A stretch of DNA of 64,000 nucleotides from contig NZ_PKRT01000001.1 of the NCBI RefSeq assembly GCF_002855555.1, positions 1,330,001 to 1,394,000 on the forward strand, given 5' to 3'. Shown piece after piece: positions 9,092 to 17,102 of this stretch. A model generated the notes under the pieces. It was not told where the DNA came from, did not search any database, and saw only the letters and a program-made list of their open reading frames with translations. Numbering within the stretch: position 1 is the first letter of the stretch; each line of letters opens with the position of its first letter. Made by a program: the position numbers and the translations under genes. This DNA is from Novosphingobium sp. TH158. GTDB taxonomy: Bacteria > Pseudomonadota > Alphaproteobacteria > Sphingomonadales > Sphingomonadaceae.

Positions 9092-10936
9092 CTAGCCCAG
9101 TCCCAGCCAGACCGCCGTCCAGTAGGTCAGCCCGGCGAACAGATAGGCCAGGCCGAACAGGTAGCCCAGCATGAACAGCGGCCACTTCCAGCCGTTGGTC
9201 TCGCGCCGGGTAACGGCGATGGTGCTCATGCACTGGGGCGCGAAGACGAACCAGGCAAGGAAGGCCAGCGCCGTGGCCAGCGACCAGCGGCTGGAAATCT
9301 GCTCGCCCAGCGCCGCCTGCGATTGCTCCTCGTCACCCGAATCGACGGCATAGGTGGTCGCCAGCGAGCTGACCGCCACTTCGCGCGCCGCCATGGCGGG
9401 GACGAGCGAGAGAGCGATCTCGCGGTTGAAGCCGATCGGCTCCACCACCACGGCAAGGCCGCTGGAGATCTTGCCCGCGAAGGAAGCGTCGACCTGGCTT
9501 TCGCCCTGCCCGGCGCGCGGGAAGTTGAGCAGCAGCCACAGCACCACGGTGACCATGAAGATGATCGTGCCGGCGCGGCGCAGGAAGATCCAGCCACGCT
9601 GCCACAGCCCGATCAGCAGATCCTTGGGCCGGGGCATCTGGTACTTGGGCAGCTCCATGATGAAGCCGCTGGCCGCGCCCTTGGTTACCGAGCGGCGCAG
9701 CACGAGCGCGACGACCATGGCGCTGACAATGCCGAGGGCATAGAGCGCGAAGAGTACCAGCCCCTGCAGGCCCACCGGCCCCAGCACCGGTTTTGCGGGG
9801 ATGACCGCGCCGATGATCACGGCATAGACCGGCAGGCGCGCCGAACAGGTCATCAGCGGGGCAATCAGGATCGTCGTCAGCCGGTCCTTCGGATCGGCGA
9901 TGGAGCGCGTTGCCATGATGCCGGGAATGGCGCAGGCAAAGCTGGAGAGCAGCGGGATGAAGCTGCGACCGGAAAGCCCGACGCCGGCCATCATGCGGTC
10001 CATCAGGAAGGCCGCGCGCGCCATGTAGCCCGATGCTTCCATGGCAAGGATGAAGAAGAACAGGATCAGGATCTGCGGCAGGAAGACCACCACCGATCCG
10101 ACCCCGGCGATCACGCCATCGGTGACGAGGTCTCGCAGCAGGCCGGGCGCCATGGCACCGCGCACGGCATCGCCAAGCGCAACGGCGGCGGCATCCAGGG
10201 CATCGGCGAACGGCGTGGCGCCTGCGAAAACGGCCTGGAACACCACGAACAGCAGCGCAAAAAGGATCAGCGGGCCCAGCCACGGGTGCAGCAGCACGCG
10301 GTCCAGCTTGGCGTGCATCTTGTGGCGCGCGGTTTCCGAAAGGATCGCCGCCTCGGCAATGGCGTGGGCGGAGACGCGCAGTTCGGTGAGCGACATATGC
10401 GCGGCCTGCGGAGCCGGGTGGCGCGGTTCGGCAGCGGAGATAGCTTCGGCCAGGGCATCGAGCCCGCGCCGCCGCACCGCGACGGTGGAAATCACCGGAA
10501 TGCCCAGCGCCGATTGCAGCGCCGCCGCATCGAGCACCAGCCCGTCGCGCTCGGCAAGGTCGACCATGTTGAGCGCCACCACCGTCGGCCGGCCAAGCGC
10601 GATCACTTCCTGCGCGAAGACGAGGTGCTGTTCGAGGTTCGAAGCATCGAGCACCACCACCAGCACGTCGGGCGGGTCTTCGCCGGCGAACTGGCCAAGG
10701 ATGACCTTGCGCGTCACTTCCTCGTCAGGGCTGGTGGCGTCGAGCCCGTAGGAGCCCGGCAGGTCGACCAGCTCGATCGGCTCGCCCGTGGGCAGCACCA
10801 GCCGCCCGGCCTTGCGCTCAACGGTAACGCCCGGATAGTTCGCGATCTTCTGGCGGGCACCGGTCAGCGCGTTGAACAGCGCGCTTTTGCCGGCATTGGG
10901 GTTGCCGACCAGCGCGGCCTTGCGCAGGCGGCTCAT
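9092..10936 (-). CDS. feoB: Ferrous iron transporter FeoB
   Basis: A 614-residue protein: an N-terminal GTPase (G1 GNPNAGKS at residues 11-18, G3 DLPG near 58, G4 NMVD near 124) followed by a membrane domain with the Gate motifs (GLSGRSFIPLLSSFACAIPGI around 320). It is shorter than the roughly 750-residue E. coli protein, mainly in loops and the C terminus, as in several alphaproteobacteria. It imports Fe(II) across the inner membrane. It overlaps feoA by four bases. Confidence 0.95.
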   Translation of the reverse strand: MSRLRKAALVGNPNAGKSALFNALTGARQKIANYPGVTVERKAGRLVLPTGEPIELVDLPGSYGLDATSPDEEVTRKVILGQFAGEDPPDVLVVVLDASNLEQHLVFAQEVIALGRPTVVALNMVDLAERDGLVLDAAALQSALGIPVISTVAVRRRGLDALAEAISAAEPRHPAPQAAHMSLTELRVSAHAIAEAAILSETARHKMHAKLDRVLLHPWLGPLILFALLFVVFQAVFAGATPFADALDAAAVALGDAVRGAMAPGLLRDLVTDGVIAGVGSVVVFLPQILILFFFILAMEASGYMARAAFLMDRMMAGVGLSGRSFIPLLSSFACAIPGIMATRSIADPKDRLTTILIAPLMTCSARLPVYAVIIGAVIPAKPVLGPVGLQGLVLFALYALGIVSAMVVALVLRRSVTKGAASGFIMELPKYQMPRPKDLLIGLWQRGWIFLRRAGTIIFMVTVVLWLLLNFPRAGQGESQVDASFAGKISSGLAVVVEPIGFNREIALSLVPAMAAREVAVSSLATTYAVDSGDEEQSQAALGEQISSRWSLATALAFLAWFVFAPQCMSTIAVTRRETNGWKWPLFMLGYLFGLAYLFAGLTYWTAVWLGLG

Positions 10937-11199
10937 CGAGCGATCTCCTCTACCGACATGGCGCGCGCATGGACGCGGCGCAACGCCACGGTCATCCGGC
11001 CGACGGTGACGGCCAGCGGATCGGCCCCGGCGAAAACGCCGCGGTGTGCGACCGATACCTTGGCCCCGGCATCCAGCCCCAGCGCACGCAGGCGCTTGCC
11101 CTCGTCCTGCGCAAGCGATGGCCAGTCAACCGCGGTGATGCGGGCCTGTTGTCCGACGGGAAGAAGATCGAGCGTCATGTCAGTGGAGTTCGCTTGCAT
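10933..11199 (-). CDS. feoA: Ferrous iron transport accessory protein FeoA
   Basis: An 88-residue SH3-like protein with the FeoA pattern (LLPVGQQARI, then RLRALGLDAGAKVSV, then PLAVTVGRMTVALRR). It assists FeoB, probably by regulating its GTPase domain. The start at 11199 gives MQANSTDM; an internal ATG at 11178 (MTLDLLPVG) is equally possible. Its ATGA overlap with feoB indicates translational coupling. A Fur-like palindrome lies just upstream. Confidence 0.9.
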   Translation of the reverse strand: MQANSTDMTLDLLPVGQQARITAVDWPSLAQDEGKRLRALGLDAGAKVSVAHRGVFAGADPLAVTVGRMTVALRRVHARAMSVEEIAR

Positions 11200-11212
11200 G
11201 GCACGACGCTAA

Positions 11213-11229
11213 TTGCAAGTCGTTCGCAA
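11213..11229 (-). promoter_or_regulatory. Fur-like operator upstream of feoAB
   Basis: TTGCAAGTCGTTCGCAA is a 17-bp imperfect palindrome with outer arms TTGC/GCAA plus matching inner A/T positions, resembling alphaproteobacterial Fur boxes of TTGC...GCAA type. It lies 14 bases before the feoA start, where a bound repressor would block transcription. Assignment rests on motif and gene context; RirA or Irr boxes look different. Confidence 0.55.
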
Positions 11230-11267
11230 TAAATGACCTGTATCAAATTGTCCGGGCAAATCGGCTT

Positions 11268-11921
11268 TTATCGCCCCGGATAGCGCAGCCGCCCCAGGAA
11301 GCGGGCCGGACTGAAATGCATGTCGCGATTGGCCAGCAGGCGCGCCTTGGCCTTTTCGAACTTCATCACCCCTTCGATCCGGCGGTCGAGGAAGGCGCGA
11401 GTCTCGGCAAAATCCTCGCTTTCGTCGTTGGCGAAGACGGTGAGCGTCGCGGCGTAGATTCCGCCCAGCGTGGCGCGCTTGGTATAGTGGTTGTAATCGA
11501 CCGCCGTATCCCCCGCCAGCCGCCACATGGCATCGGCCGAACGCCAGCCAAGCTGCGCGGCGCGGACAAGGTTCTGCGGCATGGCCATGATCGACAGGGC
11601 GCGACGCAGCGATTCGCGGTTCGCTGCGACATGATCGAGCCGGAACTGCACCAGCCGGCGAATCCGTTCGCGGATCGGCAGGTTGCCAATCTGCTGGGCC
11701 GGCAGCGCATGCGCCATCGCGGCATCGACGCTGGCCGTCCAGGCATCGATCATGTCCATCGCCCCGCCGGGGAAGGCGAGGGGGGCCACCTGTGCATCGA
11801 TGCCGCATTCCTCTGCCGCCGTGGTCACGGCTTCGGCCGACCAGCCATCGAAGGCAGCGGCGCGCGCCACGACCGGGGCCAGCACGGCACGCATTTCGGA
11901 CAGGGTCAGGTCAGTGGTCAT
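11268..11921 (-). CDS. COQ9 family protein (ubiquinone biosynthesis lipid-binding factor)
   Basis: A 217-residue protein matching the COQ9 family, which has a TetR-like fold without DNA-binding function and presents ubiquinone intermediates to COQ7 in mitochondria and alphaproteobacteria. Supporting segments are RIRRLVQFRLDHVAANRESLRRALSIMAMP in the middle and DYNHYTKRATLGGIYAATLTVFANDES near residue 140. It starts 9 bases beyond the ankyrin gene's stop on the same strand, but upstream of it in no recognisable operon. COQ7 is not in the window. Confidence 0.88.
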   Translation of the reverse strand: MTTDLTLSEMRAVLAPVVARAAAFDGWSAEAVTTAAEECGIDAQVAPLAFPGGAMDMIDAWTASVDAAMAHALPAQQIGNLPIRERIRRLVQFRLDHVAANRESLRRALSIMAMPQNLVRAAQLGWRSADAMWRLAGDTAVDYNHYTKRATLGGIYAATLTVFANDESEDFAETRAFLDRRIEGVMKFEKAKARLLANRDMHFSPARFLGRLRYPGR

Positions 11922-11929
11922 GGCAGCGC

Positions 11930-12571
11930 TCAGAGCATGGGTCCGTAAGTCGACTTCTTCTTGGCCTTGGCCGCTTTCGATGCAGCCTCGATCTCGTCGC
12001 CAAGGATGGAGCTCTTGCCCGAAAGCTTGACATAGTCGAGCGCATTGCGCCCGGAATTGTCGGCCTTGTTCGGGTCTGCCCCGGCCTTGATCAGCGCGCG
12101 GGCGAGTTCAAGGTTCTTCTGGTGAACCGCCGCGATCAGCGCCGTTTCGCCCGCCGGGCCCGGATCGTTGACCTTCGCGCCGCGTGCGATCAGTTCCAGC
12201 GCGCCTTCGGTGAAGCCGGTATTCACCGCCAGCCACAGCGGGGTCGTGCCGCTGTAATTGCGCAGATCGAGGTTGGGCTTGCGCGAAACCAGGTAGCGCA
12301 GCCACTGCATGTCCTTGCGGGTGATGACGATGTGCAGCGCCGTATCGCCCGAGGTAACGTCCTGAGAGTTGATGATGATGTCGCCGCGCGTGGTTTTTGA
12401 CCCGGACGAGCCGAGCATCTTCTCGATCTGCTCGCCGTCCTTCTTCTTGATCGCTTCGAGGAACTTGTAGCCCTGCGACATCTGGGCCTGCGCCGGGACA
12501 GCGAGCGAAAGCCCAGCCGCCAGAACCAGCACCAGCCCCATCACCCTGTTGCGCACCTGTTTCATCTCCAT
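11930..12571 (-). CDS. Secreted ankyrin-repeat protein
   Basis: A 213-residue protein starting MEMKQVRN (a second ATG two codons later at 12565 is also possible). A signal peptide ends near AQAQ, residue 28. About three to four ankyrin repeats follow (SGDTALHIVITRKDMQWLRYLVS, then GTTPLWLAVNTGFTEGALELIARGA, then GETALIAAVHQKNLELARALIKAGADPN). Such repeats bind proteins. The tail is Lys/Ala-rich. It is divergent from the SCO gene with a 50-base gap. The partner is unknown. Confidence 0.85.
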   Translation of the reverse strand: MEMKQVRNRVMGLVLVLAAGLSLAVPAQAQMSQGYKFLEAIKKKDGEQIEKMLGSSGSKTTRGDIIINSQDVTSGDTALHIVITRKDMQWLRYLVSRKPNLDLRNYSGTTPLWLAVNTGFTEGALELIARGAKVNDPGPAGETALIAAVHQKNLELARALIKAGADPNKADNSGRNALDYVKLSGKSSILGDEIEAASKAAKAKKKSTYGPML

Positions 12572-12621
12572 GCCGGACAAAAGACGCGTCAGCCGTCTTG
12601 CGCAGCGGGCTTTAGCAGAGC

Positions 12622-13251
12622 ATGAACCGCCGCGCCATGCGCAAGACACAGCTCCTTCGCCCCCTTTTCGCCCTCGCCCTCGTTGCCGCCACTGCCGCCT
12701 GCGGAGGGCCTTCGCAGCCGCCGCTCAGCCAGGCACCGCTGGCCGGGGCCAGGATCGGCGGCGATTTCACCCTGACCGACAGCACCGGCAAGCGCGTTTC
12801 CTGGGCGGATTTCGCCGGCAAGTGGCGCACGGTCTATTTCGGCTACACCTATTGCCCCGATGCCTGCCCGCTGGACATGACCGTGCTGATGCAGGGCGTG
12901 CAGAAATATGCCGAGGCAGAGCCGGCGCTGGCCGCCAAGCTGCAGCCGGTGTTCGTTTCCATCGATCCCGAGCGTGATACCCCGCAGCGGGTCGGCGAAT
13001 TTGCCGGGGCGTTCAAGCCGCCGGTCGTCGGCCTTACCGGCACGCGGGCAGAGATCGACGCCGCGGCCAAGGCCTTTGCCGTCTATCACGCCCGGGGCGA
13101 GACCGTTCCCGGCGGCTACCTGATGGACCACAGCCGCGTCGCCTACCTGTTCGATCCGCAGGGCAAGCCGGTGGCCGTGCTGCCCATCGACAAGGGGATC
13201 AAGGAAGGCCCGGCCGCCGTGGCAGCGGAACTCAAGCTTTGGGTGCGCTGA
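12622..13251 (+). CDS. SCO1/SenC family copper-binding lipoprotein
   Basis: A 209-residue membrane-anchored thioredoxin-fold protein. The N terminus has a lipoprotein-type signal with Cys27 (TAACGG). The copper site is complete: CPDAC (C78 and C82) plus His in YLMDHSRVAY near residue 168. SCO proteins deliver copper to the CuA site of cytochrome c oxidase. ATG at 12637 (MRKTQ) could be the real start. The downstream YcgN-like gene begins inside its last codons, so translation is probably coupled. Confidence 0.92.
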   Translation: MNRRAMRKTQLLRPLFALALVAATAACGGPSQPPLSQAPLAGARIGGDFTLTDSTGKRVSWADFAGKWRTVYFGYTYCPDACPLDMTVLMQGVQKYAEAEPALAAKLQPVFVSIDPERDTPQRVGEFAGAFKPPVVGLTGTRAEIDAAAKAFAVYHARGETVPGGYLMDHSRVAYLFDPQGKPVAVLPIDKGIKEGPAAVAAELKLWVR

Positions 13252-13688
13252 GGCCCTCGTTCTGGGAGCGGCCCATCGAATCGCTGAACCGCGAGGAGTG
13301 GGAAGCCCTGTGCGACGGCTGCGGCCAGTGCTGCCGCCACAAGGTTGAAGACGAGGACAGCGGCCGCATCTGGCCCACCAACGTCGGCTGCCGCCTGCTC
13401 GACCTCAAGACCGGGCAATGCCAGGACTATCGCAACCGCCTGAAATATGTGCCGGACTGCGTGCAGCTGACCCCGTCGCTTGCCGCCAGCCTGCCTTGGC
13501 TGCCCGCCACCTGCGCCTATCGCCTGCGCGCCGAGGGCAAGCCCCTGCCCGAATGGCACTATCTGCGCAGCGGCGACCGCGAGGCGGTGCATCGCGAGGG
13601 CCACGGCATTCGCGGCAAGCTGCTGCACGAGGATTTTGCCGGACCGATCGAGAACCACATCGTCTGGGACGAGGCCTACAATGGCTAG
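13239..13688 (+). CDS. YcgN family cysteine-cluster protein
   Basis: A 149-residue protein of the UPF0260/YcgN family, with a dense cysteine set (LCDGCGQCC near residue 26, then GCRLLD, GQCQDY and PDC, and later TCAYRL) that probably binds a metal or Fe-S cluster. No ATG is available near the N terminus; TTG 13239 is the best start and overlaps the SCO gene by 13 bases. The role in cells is not established. Confidence 0.85.
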   Translation: MGALRPSFWERPIESLNREEWEALCDGCGQCCRHKVEDEDSGRIWPTNVGCRLLDLKTGQCQDYRNRLKYVPDCVQLTPSLAASLPWLPATCAYRLRAEGKPLPEWHYLRSGDREAVHREGHGIRGKLLHEDFAGPIENHIVWDEAYNG

Positions 13689-13708
13689 GGCCCGGCAAAG
13701 GCCCGTCG

Positions 13709-14434
13709 ATGCTTGACTGGCTGCGCCACGATCCCCGGCAGGACCCCACCATCGAAGTGGCCGGCAAGCTGCTGCCCGTGCAGGTGCGGCGCAATCCGCG
13801 CGCCCGGCGGCTGACCATGCGGCTGGCCCCAGATGGCACGGCCGTGCAGCTTACCGTGCCGCGCTGGACCCCGACGCGCGAAGCCATCGCCTTTGCCCGG
13901 CAGGGCGCGCCCTGGCTGGAACGCCAGCTTGAACGGATCGTGCCGCAACGAGAGATTGCCGATGGCAGCGTGATCCCCTTTCGCGGCCTGCCGCACGCGG
14001 TTCGGCACGATCCCGCCCTGCCGCGCCGCGTCATGCTTGAGGAAGGGGCGATCCGGCTGGGCGGACTGCATGACAGTGTTGCCGCCCGGCTTGAACGGTG
14101 GCTGCGCGCCGAAGCCCAGGCCAGGCTGGCCGAAGACCTTGCCTATTACTGCGCCCGCGCCGCGCGTTCCGTGCCGGCGCTGGGGCTTTCCGGCGCACAG
14201 CGGCGCTGGGGTTCGTGTTCGAGCAAGGGCGTTATCCGCATCAACTGGCGGCTCATCATGGCACCCGATCACGTGCGCCGTTCGGTCGTGGCGCATGAAG
14301 TGACCCACCTTGCCCATTTCGACCACTCCCCCGCCTTTCACGCCGCGCTGGCAGAGCTTTACGAGGCCGACATCTCGCTGGCCGACCACTGGCTGAAGCG
14401 CGAGGGCCGCTCGCTCTATGTGCATTTTGGCTGA
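13709..14434 (+). CDS. YgjP/M48-like metal-dependent hydrolase (DUF45)
   Basis: A 241-residue protein with the WLSS-type DUF45/YgjP metallopeptidase core. The zinc motif is HEVTHLAHFDH near residues 196-206, followed by SPAFHAAL, and is preceded by RRWGSCSSKGVIRINWRLIMAP, the hallmark of this family. It should be a cytoplasmic zinc peptidase related to SprT/M48. It starts 20 bases after the YcgN-like gene, probably in the same transcript. The natural substrate is unknown. Confidence 0.88.
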   Translation: MLDWLRHDPRQDPTIEVAGKLLPVQVRRNPRARRLTMRLAPDGTAVQLTVPRWTPTREAIAFARQGAPWLERQLERIVPQREIADGSVIPFRGLPHAVRHDPALPRRVMLEEGAIRLGGLHDSVAARLERWLRAEAQARLAEDLAYYCARAARSVPALGLSGAQRRWGSCSSKGVIRINWRLIMAPDHVRRSVVAHEVTHLAHFDHSPAFHAALAELYEADISLADHWLKREGRSLYVHFG

Positions 14435-14474
14435 AAGGCTGGTTTTCCCCTGCGGGAAGGCCTAGATTGGCGCA

Positions 14475-14915
14475 ATGCTCGGACTTGGCAAGCGATCCTA
14501 CTGGCAGCACATCAACCCGCGCGGCGCGCTCGCCGATTTCCGCGAGGTGTTCCGGCAGGCCGGCAAGAACCGCTGGCGCATCGCCGCCGCCTCGCTGGCG
14601 ATCACCTCGGTGCTGTTCTGGGCGCTGACCAAGGATTCGTGGCGCATTCCGCCGGCGCGGCCGCAAATCACCTATATCAATTCCTGGCCGCTTGACCGGA
14701 CCGAGGCGGAAACGCAGGCCTTCATCCGGAAGAACCAGGCGATGAAGGACGAACAGGAAGCGATCCGCAAGCGCAACGAGGAAGAGACCAAGGCGCTTTA
14801 CCGCCAGCTTGGCCGCATCTCGGGCATGGACGTCGAGAAGATCGAGCGCGAGGCGCGCGAGCAGGAAGCCGCAGAGCAGGCGCGCAAGCAGCAGGCCCCG
14901 GTTGGCCAACGCTGA
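14475..14915 (+). CDS. Conserved hypothetical single-pass membrane protein
   Basis: A 146-residue protein I cannot assign to a named family. One hydrophobic segment (about residues 37-53, IAAASLAITSVLFWAL) is followed by a short linker with PPARPQITYINSWPLDRTE and a long charged helix rich in Glu/Lys/Gln (about 75-140), likely a coiled coil outside or inside the membrane. The 3' end overlaps the RibD TTG start, so it may be expressed with the riboflavin genes. Confidence 0.7.
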   Translation: MLGLGKRSYWQHINPRGALADFREVFRQAGKNRWRIAAASLAITSVLFWALTKDSWRIPPARPQITYINSWPLDRTEAETQAFIRKNQAMKDEQEAIRKRNEEETKALYRQLGRISGMDVEKIEREAREQEAAEQARKQQAPVGQR

Positions 14916-15894
14916 ATTGACCGTAACGGACCGCCGCTGGCTGGAAGCGGCCGCGCGCCTTGCCGCGCGCGGCGTCCCGCTTTCCCGGCCCAATCCCTCG
15001 GTCGGTGCCATCCTGGTGCGTGATGGCATCGTCGTCGGACGCGGCTGGACGCAGGCTGGCGGCAGGCCCCATGCCGAAGCCGTGGCGCTGCAACAGGCGG
15101 GTGAGCGGGCACGCGGCGCAACGCTGTATGTCACGCTTGAACCCTGCGCCCACGTCAGCGCGCGCGGCCCTGCCTGCGCCGATCTGGTCGCGGCATCGGC
15201 ACCGGCGCGGGTGGTCATCGGCTGTGCCGATCCCGATCCGCGCACCGCCGGCAAGGGCGCGGAACGCCTGCGCGAGGCCGGAATCGCCGTAACGCTGGCC
15301 AACAATGCCGCCTGCGAGGCGAGCCTTGCCGGATACCTCTCGGTCCGGCGACGAGGGCGCCCGCAGGTAACCCTCAAACTCGCCCTGTCGCAGGACGGCG
15401 CGCTGGCCCGCCCGGCGGGGGAGAGCCAGTGGATCACCGGCGAGGCGGCCCGCCGCCACGTCCACGCCCTGCGCGCGCAGATGGACGCCATCCTTGTCGG
15501 CAGCGGCACCCTGCGCGCCGACAGCCCGCGGCTCGACGTGCGCCTGCCCGGCCTTGAACACCGCAGCCCCGAACGCTGGGTGCTGACCAGCGGCCCGGCA
15601 CCTGACGGCTGGCGCGCCATCGCCGATCCCGCCAACCTGTCGGCCATGCTGCCCGCGCAGTACCTGATGGTCGAAGGCGGGGCGCATACCGCCCGCAGCT
15701 TCCTTCGCGCCGGACTGGTCGACCGGCTGGCGATCTACCGCGCGCCGCTGTCCATTGCCGGCCCGGTTCCCCGCCTGCCCGAGATGACGGCCGATGCCTT
15801 GGCCGATTCGTCCGAATGGCACAGGATCGACAGCCGCCCGCTTGGCAGCGACACTCTCGACGTTTACGAGGCGGTCCCATGTTCACCGGAATAG
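14902..15894 (+). CDS. ribD: Bifunctional riboflavin deaminase/reductase RibD
   Basis: About 330 residues. The deaminase half carries the zinc site HAEAVAL (near residue 57) and EPCAHVSARGPACADL (near 80-94), and the RPNPSVGAILVRDG substrate loop. The reductase half carries VTLKLALSQDGALA, GSGTLRADSP and VEGGAHTARSFL. Together these do steps two and three of riboflavin synthesis. No ATG fits; TTG 14902 overlaps the previous gene by 14 bases, and TTG 14917 is the alternative. The 3' end overlaps ribE by 16 bases. Confidence 0.92.
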   Translation: MANAELTVTDRRWLEAAARLAARGVPLSRPNPSVGAILVRDGIVVGRGWTQAGGRPHAEAVALQQAGERARGATLYVTLEPCAHVSARGPACADLVAASAPARVVIGCADPDPRTAGKGAERLREAGIAVTLANNAACEASLAGYLSVRRRGRPQVTLKLALSQDGALARPAGESQWITGEAARRHVHALRAQMDAILVGSGTLRADSPRLDVRLPGLEHRSPERWVLTSGPAPDGWRAIADPANLSAMLPAQYLMVEGGAHTARSFLRAGLVDRLAIYRAPLSIAGPVPRLPEMTADALADSSEWHRIDSRPLGSDTLDVYEAVPCSPE

Positions 15895-16496
15895 TCACCG
15901 CCATCGGCACCATCCGCGAGGTCAAGGGCGGCGGAGATATCCGCGCCGTGATCGCCTGCCCCTTCGATCCCGCGCAGATCGCCATCGGCGCTTCGATCGC
16001 CTGTTCGGGGACCTGCCTGACCGTTGTGGAGCGCGGCGGCAGCGCCGGCGATGCGTGGTTCGCGGTCGATATCTCGGGCGAAACCGTTTCGCGCACCGTC
16101 CCCGGCCGCTGGACCGAGGGCAGCGCGCTGAACCTCGAACCGGCGTTGCGGCTGGGCGATGAGCTGGGCGGACACATCGTTACCGGCCATGTCGATGGCG
16201 TGGGCGAAGTCGTGGGCGTCTGCCCTGAAGGCGATTCGCGCAAGGTCGGCATCGCCGCGCCCAAGGCGCTCGCCCCCTACCTTGCCCCCAAGGGATCGAT
16301 CACGGTCGATGGCGTTTCGCTGACGGTGAACGAAGTGGCCGACCAGAGCGACGGCACCTGCCATTTCAGCCTGAACATCATTCCCCACACGGCCGAAGTC
16401 ACCACGCTGGGATCGCTGGTTCCCGGCAGCAAGGTGAACCTGGAGATCGACGTGCTGGCGCGCTACCTGCAACGGATGCAGAGCCTTAGAGGATAA
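15879..16496 (+). CDS. ribE: Riboflavin synthase alpha chain
   Basis: A 205-residue protein with two tandem lumazine-binding repeats: MFTGIVTAIG, SGTCLTV and SGETVSRT in the first, and GHIVTGHVDGVGEV, KGSITVDGVSLTVNEV and FSLNIIPHTAEVT in the second. It converts two lumazines to riboflavin as a trimer. The start is fixed by the MFTGIV signature and overlaps ribD. No ribBA or ribH follows, so the rest of the pathway lies elsewhere. Confidence 0.96.
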   Translation: MFTGIVTAIGTIREVKGGGDIRAVIACPFDPAQIAIGASIACSGTCLTVVERGGSAGDAWFAVDISGETVSRTVPGRWTEGSALNLEPALRLGDELGGHIVTGHVDGVGEVVGVCPEGDSRKVGIAAPKALAPYLAPKGSITVDGVSLTVNEVADQSDGTCHFSLNIIPHTAEVTTLGSLVPGSKVNLEIDVLARYLQRMQSLRG

Positions 16497-16514
16497 CTGC
16501 GAAGGGAGGACCGG

Positions 16515-17048
16515 ATGAAGCGGTTACTGCTGACGATTGCCCTGCCGGCGCTGGCAGGCGCGGCGGCGCCCTCCACAGAAATCAGCTGCCCGCGCGCGTG
16601 GAGCGATGGCTATGCAGCGTCACTGGGGCCAAAGGTCGGCGGCGGCAAGATCTGGTCCATCCACCAGCCGGTGCAGCAGACGCTGCTTGGCGCGAAAGTG
16701 GTCTACGCCGTCGTCGAGAAGGATACCTACGGCTGGACGGTCCACTATCGCACAGACCTGAAGGTGGCGCGTGGCAAGGACGCCCCCGACAAATTCTCCA
16801 AGCACGTCGAACAGACGTACTATTCGCGGTGCGGCGAGAGTTCGATCTGCATGCTGTTCACGCCCGGCGTCGAACGCTGGCTGCAGGCTGTGAACATCAC
16901 GACGTATTCGGCGCCGGGGCGGGATCTCACGGGCCCCGGTGCGGCCATGGTGGAGGCTGACCAATATGGCACCGGCCCGCGCCATGTCTCCATGACCTGC
17001 TTCTATTACACCAAGGTGCCGCCCGGCCCCGGTCGGCGCTTCCAGTGA
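16515..17048 (+). CDS. Hypothetical exported protein with four cysteines
   Basis: A 177-residue protein I do not recognise. A signal peptide is likely (MKRLLLTIALPALAGAAA, cleavage near residue 18). The mature part has four cysteines (ISCPRAW, CGESSIC, MTCFYY), enough for two disulfides, which fits the periplasm. A strong GGGAGG ribosome site precedes the ATG, 18 bases after ribE. It is convergent with the aminotransferase gene across a strong palindrome. Confidence 0.65.
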   Translation: MKRLLLTIALPALAGAAAPSTEISCPRAWSDGYAASLGPKVGGGKIWSIHQPVQQTLLGAKVVYAVVEKDTYGWTVHYRTDLKVARGKDAPDKFSKHVEQTYYSRCGESSICMLFTPGVERWLQAVNITTYSAPGRDLTGPGAAMVEADQYGTGPRHVSMTCFYYTKVPPGPGRRFQ

Positions 17049-17065
17049 TGCAGGCATTCGCCGGC

Positions 17066-17091
17066 ACGCCGGCCTGATCTCAGGCCGGCGT
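17066..17091. terminator. 12-bp palindromic hairpin between convergent genes
   Basis: ACGCCGGCCTGA (17066-17077) is the exact reverse complement of TCAGGCCGGCGT (17080-17091), with only TC between. It lies between the ends of two convergent genes. There is no T-run on either side, so a bidirectional terminator or mRNA 3'-end stabiliser is inferred from position. In DNA form the near-zero spacer could also make it a cruciform. Confidence 0.55.
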
Positions 17092-17102
17092 CCGGTCCAT
17101 CT

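Noticed and set aside
9011..11212. 733-codon open frame opposite feoB
   Set aside because: Antisense to feoAB with no recognisable domain; feoB has full GTPase and membrane motifs.
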